Source: Defluviitalea phaphyphila (GTDB lineage: Bacteria > Bacillota > Clostridia > Lachnospirales > Defluviitaleaceae). Taken from it: 64,000 nucleotides of DNA. The first letter of the stretch is position 1. Every line of letters starts with the position of its first letter. The position numbers were made by a program, and so were the translations under genes. The stretch is taken from NCBI RefSeq assembly GCF_001466305.1, contig NZ_JWID01000004.1, positions 94,099-158,098 on the forward strand. The letters run 5' to 3'. The notes below the pieces were generated by a model that worked only from the letters and a program-made list of their open reading frames with translations, did no database searches and was not told the origin of the DNA. Positions 35,834 to 44,586 of this stretch are shown here, in pieces.

Positions 35834-35866
35834 TTATAACCACCCGTAAAACGGGTGGTTATGATT
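35834..35866. terminator. Terminator between convergent genes
   Basis: GC-rich hairpin ataaccacccg, loop taaaa, cgggtggttat. It lies between the rightward PLP-enzyme gene and the leftward polyamine operon. The T-run is better on the minus strand (ataattttta), so it mainly ends the polyamine transcript. Confidence 0.75.
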
Positions 35867-35873
35867 AAATATA

Positions 35874-37022
35874 TTACGATAAACGACTTTTAAAATCCTC
35901 ATATCCAAATTGTCTAATTATTTTTATTCCATCTTTATCATTATAATTAACTATAGATGGTAAATTAATTCCATTGAATGTGTTATTTTTTACCATTGTA
36001 TATATAGCCATATCAGTAAAAACTAATATATCACCTATTTTTAAAGGTTTCTTAAAAGAATAATCCCCTATTATATCCCCTGCAAGGCAGGTAACTCCTC
36101 CAAGTCTATAAGTATAAGGATATTCTCCTGGTTTACCAGCTCCTATTATATTAGGTCTGTATGGCATTTCTATAACATCAGGCATATGGCAAGCTGCAGA
36201 AGTATCTAAAATAGCAATATCTATCTCGTTATTAATTATATCAAGTACTCTAGTTACAAGATATCCTGCATTTAAAGCTATAGCTTCTCCAGGTTCTAAA
36301 TAAACTTCTAAATCATACTTTTCTTTTAGAGATATTATGACTTTAATTAATGTTTCAATATCATAATCAGGTCTTGTAATATGATGACCTCCCCCTAAGT
36401 TAATCCACTTCATTTTCTTTAAATATTTCCCAAATTTCTCATCTACGATTTTTATAGTACGTTCTAATACATCTGAATTTTGCTCACACATAGTATGAAA
36501 ATGGAGGCCATCAATTCCATCAAGTTCATCTTCTTTAAAGTTCTTTAATGTTATTCCAAGCCTTGAACCTTTAGCACAAGGATTATAAATTTCTGTTTTT
36601 ATCTCAGAATATTCTGGATTAATGCGTAATCCACACTCAATTTTTTTCTCTGAATTTTTAATTTTATCCTTATATTTATTCCATTGAGAAAATGAATTAA
36701 ATATTATGTGATCACAAAAGTTCATAATTTCATCAAATTCTTCTTCCCTGTATGCTGGAGAGTATATATGAACTTCTTTTCCTTTCATCTCTTCATACCC
36801 AAGCCTTGCTTCAAATAGTGAACTTGCAGCAGTACCGCTTAAGTACTGTCCTATTAAAGGATATAAAGAAAACATAGAAAAAGCTTTTTGTGCAAGAAGA
36901 ATACGGCATCTTGTTCTATCCATTACGTTTTTTAAAATTTCCAAATTTTTTATTATAAGTCTTTCATCAACTACATACGCTGGAGATGGTACTTTACTAA
37001 AATTTATATCTATCTTATTCAT
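35874..37022 (-). CDS. nspC: Carboxynorspermidine/carboxyspermidine decarboxylase
   Basis: A 382-residue fold-type-III PLP decarboxylase (alanine-racemase fold) that removes CO2 from carboxyspermidine or carboxynorspermidine. Features: SPAYVVDERLIIKNLEILKN at the start, ILLAQKAFSMFS with the PLP lysine near 45, HFHTMCEQN, WINLGGGHHITRPDYD, EPGEAIALNAGYLV, and CHMPDVIEMPYRPN with LAGDIIGDY near the end supplying the other half of the active site. Members of this family are distinguished from diaminopimelate decarboxylase by their shorter length of about 380 and by the LGGGHH motif. Last gene of the polyamine operon, 9 bp after its synthase partner. Confidence 0.9.
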   Translation of the reverse strand: MNKIDINFSKVPSPAYVVDERLIIKNLEILKNVMDRTRCRILLAQKAFSMFSLYPLIGQYLSGTAASSLFEARLGYEEMKGKEVHIYSPAYREEEFDEIMNFCDHIIFNSFSQWNKYKDKIKNSEKKIECGLRINPEYSEIKTEIYNPCAKGSRLGITLKNFKEDELDGIDGLHFHTMCEQNSDVLERTIKIVDEKFGKYLKKMKWINLGGGHHITRPDYDIETLIKVIISLKEKYDLEVYLEPGEAIALNAGYLVTRVLDIINNEIDIAILDTSAACHMPDVIEMPYRPNIIGAGKPGEYPYTYRLGGVTCLAGDIIGDYSFKKPLKIGDILVFTDMAIYTMVKNNTFNGINLPSIVNYNDKDGIKIIRQFGYEDFKSRLS

Positions 37023-37031
37023 TTTCTCCTC

Positions 37032-38231
37032 CTAATCTATAAGCTCTGGGGAAAAACTTTCTTTCCATGGTAATCCATACTTATTTAATGCATCCATATA
37101 AGGATCGGGATCAAATTCTTCTACATTAAATACTCCAGGTTTTTTCCACTTACCAGTCATCACCATTAATGCTCCAATCATTGCTGGTACCCCTGCTGTA
37201 TAAGAAACTGCCTGTGAACCTACTTCTTTATAGCATTCTTGATGATCACAAACATTATAGAGATAATAAGTCTTCTTTTTACCATCTTTTATGCCTTGGA
37301 AAATACATCCAATATTAGTTTTCCCTTTTGTCCTTGGACCTAAAGTTGCTGGATCAGGAAGTACTGCCTTTAAAAATTGTAAAGGCTGAATTTTCATTCC
37401 TTGAAATTCAATAGGCTCTATAGAAGTCATTCCTACATTTTGTAAAACTTGAAGATGAGTTAAATATTTTTCTGAAAAAGTCATCCAAAATCTTATTCTT
37501 TTTACCCCTTTTATATTTTTTGCTAAGGATTCTATTTCTTCGTGATGTAAAAGGTATATATCCATTTCTCCAATTTCAGGAAAATTATATTTTCTTTTTA
37601 TTTCTAAGGGTTCTGTTTCAATCCATTTTCCATTTTCCCAATAACTTCCTTTTGCTGTTATTTCACGAATGTTAATTTCTGGGTTAAAATTTGTAGCAAA
37701 AGGATAACCATGGTCTCCTGCATTAGCATCTAATATATCAACATAATGTATTTCATCAAAATGATGTTTTTTAGCATAAGCTGTAAATACTCCCGTTACT
37801 CCTGGGTCAAATCCACTTCCTAAAAGAGCTGTTATCCCTGCATCCTTAAACTTATCTTTATATGCCCACTGCCATTTGTATTCGAATTTAGGTATATCTG
37901 GAGGCTCATAGTTAGCTGTATCAACATAATCGGTCTTTGTAGCAAGACATGCATCCATAATTGGAAGATCATGATATGGTAATGCTACGTTTATTACAAT
38001 ATCAGGTTTAAATTTATTAATTAAATTAATAATTTCTTCTGTATTATTTGCGTCAACTTGAGCAGTTTGAATTTTTGTTTTTCCTCCATCTAATTTTTGC
38101 TTTAATTCATCACATTTTGATTTTGTTCTACTAGCTATACAAATTTCTTCAAAAACTTCAGGAGCTTGAACACATTTATGGGCAACTACACTGCCTACTC
38201 CACCTGCTCCAATTATCAATGCTTTTCCCAT
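37032..38231 (-). CDS. Carboxynorspermidine/carboxyspermidine dehydrogenase (saccharopine dehydrogenase fold)
   Basis: A 399-residue NAD(P)H-dependent enzyme that condenses a diamine with aspartate semialdehyde to make carboxy(nor)spermidine, the substrate of the next gene's decarboxylase. It opens with a Rossmann motif ALIIGAGGVGSVVAHKCVQ and continues DIVINVALPYHDLPIMDACL, YVDTANYEPPD, ALLGSGFDPGVTGVFTAYA (the conserved G-x-DPG) and HEECY-like metal-free C-terminal segments (YNVCDHQECYKEVGSQAVSY). Length and the 'GCDPGV' type motif fit the carboxynorspermidine synthase (Lys1-like) subgroup. Adjacent to the decarboxylase and agmatinase genes, so putrescine is the likely acceptor. Confidence 0.9.
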   Translation of the reverse strand: MGKALIIGAGGVGSVVAHKCVQAPEVFEEICIASRTKSKCDELKQKLDGGKTKIQTAQVDANNTEEIINLINKFKPDIVINVALPYHDLPIMDACLATKTDYVDTANYEPPDIPKFEYKWQWAYKDKFKDAGITALLGSGFDPGVTGVFTAYAKKHHFDEIHYVDILDANAGDHGYPFATNFNPEINIREITAKGSYWENGKWIETEPLEIKRKYNFPEIGEMDIYLLHHEEIESLAKNIKGVKRIRFWMTFSEKYLTHLQVLQNVGMTSIEPIEFQGMKIQPLQFLKAVLPDPATLGPRTKGKTNIGCIFQGIKDGKKKTYYLYNVCDHQECYKEVGSQAVSYTAGVPAMIGALMVMTGKWKKPGVFNVEEFDPDPYMDALNKYGLPWKESFSPELID

Positions 38232-38242
38232 TTACATTCCTC

Positions 38243-39091
38243 CTATTTATAAATTAATAAAAGTAGCTCTCTAAGAAGTTTACAAGCCAGGGCAGTTGAA
38301 GCTCCTGTTATATCTAAAGGCGGAGATAATTCTGTTATATCCAAGCCTACAATATTTAACTTTGATACTTTTTTTAGAGCATGTAATAATTCATTAAAAG
38401 TTACTCCTCCTGCTTCCGGAGTTCCCGTCCCTGGAAATACAGAAGTATCTAGTACATCTAAATCTACTGTTAAATAAACAGGCTTATCTTTCAATCTTTC
38501 AACTATTAAATTTAAATTATCAAAATTAAAAAAACATGTTTTAACATGCATTTTTCCCCAATAGATTTCTTCTCTACAACCGCTTCTAATACCAAACTGA
38601 AATATTTTATCATCGCCTACTAAATCCCAGCAGCGTCTTATAACCGTAGCATGGGATAATTTTTCTCCTAAATATTCATCTCTTAAATCAGCATGAGCAT
38701 CAAAATGGATTATATGAAGATTTTTATATTTTTTTACTATTCCTTGAACTGCTCCTAAAGTTACTAAATGCTCTCCTCCAATCATTAATGGAATTTTATC
38801 ATCTTTTATTATTTTAAAAACATATTTTTCTATTTTCTCTAATACTTTTTGTACATTGCCAAAGGGAAGTTCTAAGTCTCCTCCATCAAACACATATATA
38901 TCTTCTAAATCTTTATCTTGATATGGACTATAAGTTTCTATAGAATAACTTTCATTCCTAATAGCTGAACTAGCAAATCTGGCCCCCGGTCGATATGAAG
39001 TAGTTCCATCGAAAGGAGCTCCAAATACCACTATTTTACTATCATTATAATTCTTATCACACCCTAATATAGTATGAATATTTTTATGCAT
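38243..39091 (-). CDS. speB: Agmatinase/ureohydrolase
   Basis: A 282-residue arginase-fold enzyme that hydrolyses agmatine to putrescine and urea. All manganese-binding motifs are present: MIGGEHLVTLG (His), IIHFDAHADLRDEY (D-x-H-x-D) and VDLDVLDTSVFPGTGTPEAG (D-x-D). The N-terminal FGAPFDGTTSYRPGARFASS is conserved in bacterial agmatinases. The start overlaps the stop of speE by 8 bp, a sign of translational coupling. If the upstream SpeE accepts agmatine, as in Thermus, this enzyme would instead act on N1-aminopropylagmatine to give spermidine; sequence alone does not decide. Confidence 0.92.
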   Translation of the reverse strand: MHKNIHTILGCDKNYNDSKIVVFGAPFDGTTSYRPGARFASSAIRNESYSIETYSPYQDKDLEDIYVFDGGDLELPFGNVQKVLEKIEKYVFKIIKDDKIPLMIGGEHLVTLGAVQGIVKKYKNLHIIHFDAHADLRDEYLGEKLSHATVIRRCWDLVGDDKIFQFGIRSGCREEIYWGKMHVKTCFFNFDNLNLIVERLKDKPVYLTVDLDVLDTSVFPGTGTPEAGGVTFNELLHALKKVSKLNIVGLDITELSPPLDITGASTALACKLLRELLLLIYK

Positions 39092-39932
39092 TTTTCAAAA
39101 GCTCCTTTACATAGTTAGGAAGTGCAAAACATCCCTTATGTAATTCTGTATTATAATATCTAGTTTTTAATCCTAGAGAATTCCACTTTTGTGCTTTTAA
39201 ATCATCAACAGGATTAAATCCTTTAGAAGCAAACCCAAACAACCAATGTCCTGAAGGATATGTGGGTATGTGAGCTTGATAAACATAAGCCAGTGGAAAA
39301 ACAGATTTTATTTTTTTATGAGCTTTCTGCATTGCTAGTGCATCTTTTGGATAATAAGGACTTTCATGCTGATTGATTAAAATTCCATTTTCTTTTAATG
39401 CTTTATAGCAATTCCCATAAAATTCTTTTGTAAATAATCCTTCTCCTGGTCCAAAAGGGTCAGTTGAATCAACAATAATTAAATCATATTCTTCTTTTTT
39501 ACTACGTACATATTTTAATCCATCTTCAAAATATATATTAACTCTACTGTCATCTAATTTAGAAGCTGTTTGGGGGATGTATTTTTTACATGTTTTTACT
39601 ACCATTTCATCTATTTCAACCATGTCAATTTTTTGTATTGTTTTATATCGTGTAAGTTCCCGTATTGTCCCCCCATCACCAGCTCCTATTACAAGAACAT
39701 CTTTTATTTCAGGATTTACTGCCATAGGTACATGAGTTATCATTTCATGATAAATAAATTCATCTTTTTCTGTAATCATTAAATATCCATCTAAAACTAA
39801 TATTTTCCCAAAATTATAGGATTCTAATATATCTATTCTTTGGAACTGACTTTGTTCACTGAATAATTGTTTTTTTATTTTAATTGAAAATCTTGCATTT
39901 TCTATATGTTTTTCTGTAAACCAAAGTTCCAT
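39084..39932 (-). CDS. speE: Spermidine synthase/aminopropyltransferase
   Basis: A 282-residue aminopropyltransferase that moves the aminopropyl group of decarboxylated SAM to putrescine (or agmatine). Motifs: LWFTEKHIENARFSIKIKKQ at the start, ESYNFGKILVLDGYLMITEK, DEFIYHEMITHVPM, VLVIGAGDGGTIRELTRY (the GGGDGG-type dcSAM loop with A in the second position), VEIDEMVV and the substrate-side DSTDPFGPGEGLFTKEFY. The final QHESPYYP is typical of SpeE. Flanked by arginine-decarboxylase-like and agmatinase genes. Two residues upstream of speA's stop it starts with a good AGGAGG. Confidence 0.93.
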   Translation of the reverse strand: MELWFTEKHIENARFSIKIKKQLFSEQSQFQRIDILESYNFGKILVLDGYLMITEKDEFIYHEMITHVPMAVNPEIKDVLVIGAGDGGTIRELTRYKTIQKIDMVEIDEMVVKTCKKYIPQTASKLDDSRVNIYFEDGLKYVRSKKEEYDLIIVDSTDPFGPGEGLFTKEFYGNCYKALKENGILINQHESPYYPKDALAMQKAHKKIKSVFPLAYVYQAHIPTYPSGHWLFGFASKGFNPVDDLKAQKWNSLGLKTRYYNTELHKGCFALPNYVKELLKNA

Positions 39933-39933
39933 A

Positions 39934-41376
39934 TTATTCCTCCATAACTTTTATATTCTCAATGTTCATATCTTCTGTCCCCATAAGTAAGCTTCCTTTT
40001 TCTTTATTATAAATTATATAATCTATTATCTCTTCTGTTATTCTTTCTCCAGGAGCTAATATAGGAATACCAGGAGGATAAGCCATTATAAATTCACCAC
40101 TTATTTTACCCTTACTATTTTTAATAGGCACAGACTTTTTATTACTATAAAACGCTTTTTGAGGCGTATATACTACTTCAGGATTTATATAATTATGGTC
40201 ATATATAGATGTAGAATCTTTAGAATAAATCCTCTTAATTTCATAAAGAGCTGAAACTAATCTTTCTATCTCCATATCTCTGTCTCCAGATGATATTACT
40301 GCAAGAATATTACTTAAATCTCCAAATTCTATTTGTATGCCATATTCATCTCTAAGAATATCATATACTTCTACTCCAGAAAGGCCAATATCTCTAGTAT
40401 TTACAGAAAGTTTTGTAATATCAAAATCATATATTGCATCTCTATCAATTAGTTCTTTAGAAAAAGCATAATAACCGCCAAGTTTATTTATTTCATCTCT
40501 TGCATATTGAGAAAGTTCTATAATTTTTCTAATAATTTCTTTGCCATTTAAAACTAAATTTTTTCTGGCTAAATCAAGAGAAGATAACAGCAAATAAGAA
40601 GCACTTGTTGTTTGAGTAAGATTTATTACTTGTCTAATATAGTCACTATTAACATTTTCGCCGCATAAAAGTATAGAACTCTGAGTTAATGAACCTCCTG
40701 TTTTATGCATGCTCACAGCTGCCATATCCGCTCCTGCTTCCATAGCCGAAACAGGCAAATTTTCTTCAAAATAAAAATGTGTTCCATGAGCTTCATCTAC
40801 AAGCACCATCATGTTATATTTATGAGCTATTTCTACTATTTTTCTTAAATTAGAACATATTCCATAATAAGTAGGATTATTTACTAAAATAGCTTTAGCA
40901 TCTGGATTTTTTTTGATTGTTTTTTCTATATCTATAATAGACATACCTAAAGCTATCCCAAGTCTTTTATTAATACCGGGATTAACATACACAGGAATTG
41001 CTCCAGATAATACAAGAGCATTTATAGCACTTTTATGTACATTACGAGGCATAATAATTTTTTCTCCAGCTTTACAAACAGACATTACCATAGCTTGAAC
41101 AGCCGCTGTTGTACCATTGACAATAAAAAAGCAACTGTTAGCACCAAACGCTTCTGCAGCTAATTCTTGAGCATATTTTATAACTGATACTGGATGGTTT
41201 AAATTATCAAGGGGCTTCATAGAATTTACATCAACCTTAAGACAGTTTTCTCCTAGAAACTCCGTAAGTTCTTTATTCCCTCTTCCTCCTTTATGCCCTG
41301 GAACATCAAAATGCACTATTCTTTCAAGTTTATGTTTTAGCAAAGCTTCATATATGGGGGCCTTTTTTTGTTCCAA
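39934..41376 (-). CDS. speA: Arginine decarboxylase, Orn/Lys/Arg decarboxylase class-I family
   Basis: A 480-residue fold-type-I PLP decarboxylase of the Gram-positive SpeA/SpeF-like type. Motifs: RIVHFDVPGHKGGRGNKELT (the H-x-PGHK signature), CFFIVNGTTAAVQAMVMSVC, AILVNNPTYYGICSNLRKIV, MVLVDEAHGTHFYFEE and the PLP-lysine segment AAVSMHKTGGSLTQSSIL. The C-terminal MAYPPGIPILAPGERIT is diagnostic of the family. These enzymes differ in substrate (Arg, Lys or Orn). An agmatinase gene in the same operon argues for arginine to agmatine. It lies 2 bp downstream of speD. Confidence 0.88.
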   Translation of the reverse strand: MEQKKAPIYEALLKHKLERIVHFDVPGHKGGRGNKELTEFLGENCLKVDVNSMKPLDNLNHPVSVIKYAQELAAEAFGANSCFFIVNGTTAAVQAMVMSVCKAGEKIIMPRNVHKSAINALVLSGAIPVYVNPGINKRLGIALGMSIIDIEKTIKKNPDAKAILVNNPTYYGICSNLRKIVEIAHKYNMMVLVDEAHGTHFYFEENLPVSAMEAGADMAAVSMHKTGGSLTQSSILLCGENVNSDYIRQVINLTQTTSASYLLLSSLDLARKNLVLNGKEIIRKIIELSQYARDEINKLGGYYAFSKELIDRDAIYDFDITKLSVNTRDIGLSGVEVYDILRDEYGIQIEFGDLSNILAVISSGDRDMEIERLVSALYEIKRIYSKDSTSIYDHNYINPEVVYTPQKAFYSNKKSVPIKNSKGKISGEFIMAYPPGIPILAPGERITEEIIDYIIYNKEKGSLLMGTEDMNIENIKVMEE

Positions 41377-41378
41377 TT

Positions 41379-42212
41379 TTAATTACCTCCATATATGTTC
41401 ATACCACTAAAAATATCTATCATTTCCTTTCGAAGTTGTTCCATTATCTCTAATCTTTTTCTAGGAGAAATTTCATGTATGTCTTTATTAAAAAGATAAT
41501 TCTGCAAGTCTATTTCTTTTATAAGCATTTTTGTATGAAAAGTATTAGTTTGATATACATTTACATCAACCGAATCATATTTTTCTAATATTTTTTCATC
41601 TATATAGTCTTGAATTGACTTTATATTATGATCTATAAAATATTTATTTCTATGAATATCCCTTGTAAATCCTCGAACTTTGTAGTCAATAGTAATAATA
41701 TCTGAATCAAAACTATTTATTAGAAAATTTAATGCATTTAAAGGCGAAATTTTCCCACAAGTAGATACATCAATATCTACACGAAAGGTAGAAATAGCAT
41801 TATCGGGATGGTACTCCGGAAAAGTATGAACTGTAACATGGCTTTTATCTAAATGAGCATGAATAGTATCCCGGCTTATGCTATATATATCTTCTAAAAT
41901 TCCTTGGTTACAGCTGTCATCTACTTGATCTGGCATTAGTGGCTCTTCTGCTATTAAAACATTTACAGATGCTCCTTGCGGGTCATAATCCTGCTTTGAA
42001 ATATTAAGAATATGTGCTCCTATTATGTCAGTTACTTCACATAAAATTTCAGTAAGCCTTTCTGAATTATATTGTTCATCTATATACTCTATATATTCTT
42101 TTTGTTCTCTTTGACTTTCTGCATAACATACATCATAAATATTAAAACTAAGAGATTTTGTAAGATTGTTAAATCCATATAAAGCCAGTTTTTTTCCCAA
42201 CCCTAACACCAC
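41379..42212 (-). CDS. speD: S-adenosylmethionine decarboxylase proenzyme (E. coli-type)
   Basis: A 277-residue pyruvoyl-dependent enzyme of the long class (compare E. coli, 264 aa), not the 120-130 aa form common in Firmicutes. Self-cleavage occurs before the serine of [17 protein letters not shown] near residue 114, which becomes the pyruvoyl group. Other conserved parts are [52 protein letters not shown] and [16 protein letters not shown]. No ATG is present at the start; a GTG at 42212 or the next GTG at 42209 follows an AAAGG site. First gene of the operon and source of decarboxylated SAM for SpeE. Confidence 0.92.
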   Translation of the reverse strand: MVLGLGKKLALYGFNNLTKSLSFNIYDVCYAESQREQKEYIEYIDEQYNSERLTEILCEVTDIIGAHILNISKQDYDPQGASVNVLIAEEPLMPDQVDDSCNQGILEDIYSISRDTIHAHLDKSHVTVHTFPEYHPDNAISTFRVDIDVSTCGKISPLNALNFLINSFDSDIITIDYKVRGFTRDIHRNKYFIDHNIKSIQDYIDEKILEKYDSVDVNVYQTNTFHTKMLIKEIDLQNYLFNKDIHEISPRKRLEIMEQLRKEMIDIFSGMNIYGGN

Positions 42213-42475
42213 TACCTTTCTTCGGATAAAATAATCAATTTATTATTAACATATTTTTTGTTCAAATGCAATATTGTTTTTTTACACTTTTGCTAACAGT
42301 TTTATTTAATAAAACTATAAGAAATTTCGATATATAAATTTATTAATGTCAAACGCATAAAAAAATAAATTATAATTTTAAGTCTTATTAATAAATATTA
42401 GGTATATGACTATAATTTAAAAAATTTTTATAAAAGTTTATATATGCTACAAAAACTTATTTTTACATTAAAGTA
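42213..42475. other. Intergenic region upstream of the polyamine operon
   Basis: About 260 bp of AT-rich sequence. On the minus strand a TTGACA occurs near 42347-42352 but without a well-placed -10. A TTGAAC near 42260 with TAAATT 17 bases on is another weak option. I see no riboswitch-like fold or reading frame. Confidence 0.35.
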
Positions 42476-42537
42476 GACTCAAAGTCAATAGTGGAGCAGA
42501 ATTTTTAAGATTCTACTCCAAATATTAACAAAGAGCC
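42476..42537 (-). repeat. Small palindromic repeat B, MITE-like (ISL3-end-like)
   Basis: 62-bp near-palindrome. Left arm gactcaaagtcaatagt and ggagcagaat; right arm, read on the minus strand, ggctctttgttaatatt and tggagtagaat; loop ttttaag. Right-end sequence acaaagagcc is identical to repeat A at 9664-9707. It lies immediately after the thrC stop, so its RNA hairpin may also end that transcript. The ends resemble those recalled for ISL3-family elements; no transposase is present. Confidence 0.6.
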
Positions 42538-42542
42538 ATATT

Positions 42543-44027
42543 TTATAATATTTCTTCTACTACTTTTTTCATATCATTCTTTTTACAAACCTTATTATGA
42601 AGAATTGGTCTTTTATCAATATCTTTTATTCCTTTTGGGATATCTTTTTTAGTTAATTCATTCATTTTTTCTATTAGTTCAAAATCTGAATAATCTTTAT
42701 ACTTTTTATCTATAGCTCCCATAACACTGGTAGTAAACTTATATGGACTTGCAGTAGAAGCTATAACTGTTTTAGTCATATCTTTTGTTTTGCTTACATA
42801 ATCTTTATATACAGCATATGCTACTGCTGTATGAGTATCTATTAGATATCCTGTTTTTTCAAATAATTCTTTTATACGTTTAAGAGTTTCTTCTTGAGTT
42901 GCAAATCCTCCATAAAAATCTCCTAATCTTTCTTTCATCTCATTCGTAATCTCATAATTTCCTTTGACTTTTAATGTTTCCATTAATTCTTTTGTCTTAT
43001 TTGTATCTTCTCCTGCTATTTTAAATATTAACCTTTCTAAATTACTAGAAATAAGTATATCCATAGAAGGTGAGATAGTAAGAATAAATTCTCTGTCTTT
43101 ATCATATTTCCCTGTATTAAAGAAATCATATAATACTTTATTATCATTAGATGCACATATTAATTTCCCCACAGGAAGTCCCATCTGCTTAGCATAATAA
43201 GCTGCTAGTATATTTCCAAAATTTCCTGTTGGTACTACCACATTAAAAATATCTCCAAGGGATATTTCCTTTTCTTTAACCATTTGAAAATAAGCATAAA
43301 AATAATATACTACTTGGGGAACTAATCTTCCTATATTTATTGAATTAGCAGATGATAACATATAGTTATTTTCATTTAATTTTTTATTAAATTCTTTATC
43401 TCCAAATATTTCTTTTACTCCATTTTGAGCATCATCAAAATTACCTTCAATTCCTATTACATAAGTATTATTACCTGTTTGAGTTGTCATTTGACGTTTT
43501 TGAATTTCACTAACTCCATCTTGAGGGAAAAATACTATTATTTTTGTCCCTTCTACATTAGCAAATCCTTCTAAAGCTGCTTTTCCTGTGTCTCCTGATG
43601 TAGCTGTTAATATCACTATTTCTTTCTCTATATTAAGTTTTTTAGCAGCTGTTTTTAAAAGATAAGGAAGTATGGATAAAGCCATATCTTTAAAAGCTAA
43701 AGTAGGACCATGAAATAATTCTAAAAAATATACTCCATCTTTTTTCACTACAGGAGCAATTTTAGGAGTATCAAATTTTGTATCATAGGCTTTATTAACA
43801 CATTCTCTTAATTCATCTTCTGTAAAATCTGTCAAGAAATGTTGCATAATAGTATATGCTAATTTTTGATAATTCATATCTTTTAATTTTTCTAAAGAAT
43901 ATTCTAATTTTGGCATCTCTTCTGGGACAAATAATCCCCCGTCACTAGCAATCCCTTGAATAATGGCTTGGGAAGGGGAGATATTTTTTTGTCCTCCACG
44001 GGTACTTTTATATTTTATTTGTTTCAT
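42543..44027 (-). CDS. thrC: Threonine synthase
   Basis: A 494-residue PLP enzyme converting O-phosphohomoserine to threonine. Motifs: STRGGQKNISPSQAIIQGIA and ASDGGLFVPEEMPKL at the start (family N-terminus), FFHGPTLAFKDMALSILPYL-type PLP-lysine segment near residue 110 (LFHGPTLAFKDMAL), ILTATSGDTGKAALEG, PTGNFGNILAAYYAKQMGLP and the C-terminal IASTASPYKF. The length of 494 is typical of the longer, plant/fungal- and E. coli-like class. No hom or thrB gene is adjacent and no T-box leader is visible in the ~130 bp upstream. It stands alone. Confidence 0.95.
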   Translation of the reverse strand: MKQIKYKSTRGGQKNISPSQAIIQGIASDGGLFVPEEMPKLEYSLEKLKDMNYQKLAYTIMQHFLTDFTEDELRECVNKAYDTKFDTPKIAPVVKKDGVYFLELFHGPTLAFKDMALSILPYLLKTAAKKLNIEKEIVILTATSGDTGKAALEGFANVEGTKIIVFFPQDGVSEIQKRQMTTQTGNNTYVIGIEGNFDDAQNGVKEIFGDKEFNKKLNENNYMLSSANSINIGRLVPQVVYYFYAYFQMVKEKEISLGDIFNVVVPTGNFGNILAAYYAKQMGLPVGKLICASNDNKVLYDFFNTGKYDKDREFILTISPSMDILISSNLERLIFKIAGEDTNKTKELMETLKVKGNYEITNEMKERLGDFYGGFATQEETLKRIKELFEKTGYLIDTHTAVAYAVYKDYVSKTKDMTKTVIASTASPYKFTTSVMGAIDKKYKDYSDFELIEKMNELTKKDIPKGIKDIDKRPILHNKVCKKNDMKKVVEEIL

Positions 44028-44163
44028 TATATTTCCTCCTCAAGTATTAAAAAGTTGTATAAATTATATCATAAAAATTAAAATAATATAACTATTTTAT
44101 GTATATACAATTTTATTATGATATAATTTATCTATCTTCTAAAGTTTGTGCATGTTTTTCTAT

Positions 44164-44197
44164 ACAAAAATACCACCCATTTGGGTGGCATTTTTGT
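44164..44197 (-). terminator. Terminator of the cold-shock gene
   Basis: Hairpin acaaaaataccaccca, loop tt, tgggtggcatttttgt: a 13-bp stem with A/T runs on both sides. It lies about 40 bp downstream of the csp stop on the minus strand. Confidence 0.85.
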
Positions 44198-44235
44198 GTA
44201 GCGATATATATTTAAATATATAATAATTATCCTTA

Positions 44236-44436
44236 TTATAATTTAGATACATTCGCTGCTTGAGGTCCTCTGGCTCCTTCTACAACTTCGAATTCTACCG
44301 CTTGACCTTCTTCCAAAGTTTTAAAACCTTCTCCTTGGATAGCAGAGAAATGTACAAATACATCATCTTCTCCCTCTACAGAAATAAAGCCAAATCCTTT
44401 CTCTGCATTAAACCATTTTACTGTACCTTTTTTCAT
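44236..44436 (-). CDS. Cold-shock protein, CspA family
   Basis: A 66-residue single cold-shock domain, an RNA/ssDNA-binding OB fold acting as an RNA chaperone. RNP1 KGFGFIS and RNP2 DVFVHFSAI are intact, and the C-terminal [10 protein letters not shown] is the usual ending. It has a GGAGG ribosome site and a 5' leader of about 50 bases, consistent with cold-regulated mRNAs. Monocistronic, flanked by its own promoter-like sequence and terminator. A paralogue set is likely elsewhere in the genome. Confidence 0.97.
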   Translation of the reverse strand: MKKGTVKWFNAEKGFGFISVEGEDDVFVHFSAIQGEGFKTLEEGQAVEFEVVEGARGPQAANVSKL

Positions 44437-44483
44437 TTAAAAATCCTCCAAAACAAAAATTTATTTGGCATACTGCCTATTTA

Positions 44484-44512
44484 AAAGTATCATATATTTG
44501 ACCTAATGTCAA
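44484..44512 (-). promoter_or_regulatory. Candidate csp promoter
   Basis: Minus strand TTGACA (44507-44512), 17-base spacer, TACTTT (44484-44489). The -35 is perfect and the -10 weak. About 50 bp upstream of the csp ATG. Confidence 0.5.
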
Positions 44513-44586
44513 TTAGTTATGAAAAATAATTTTACTTTTCATAACAATGATACTTTACACTAATATTTTTCCCTATTTTTTTTATT

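Noticed and set aside
42213-42475. SAM riboswitch before speD
   Set aside because: No conserved SAM-I core or paired helices are visible; the region is simple AT-rich sequence.
44028-44160. T-box leader for thrC
   Set aside because: The region is too short and lacks the conserved T-box core and a terminator/antiterminator pair.
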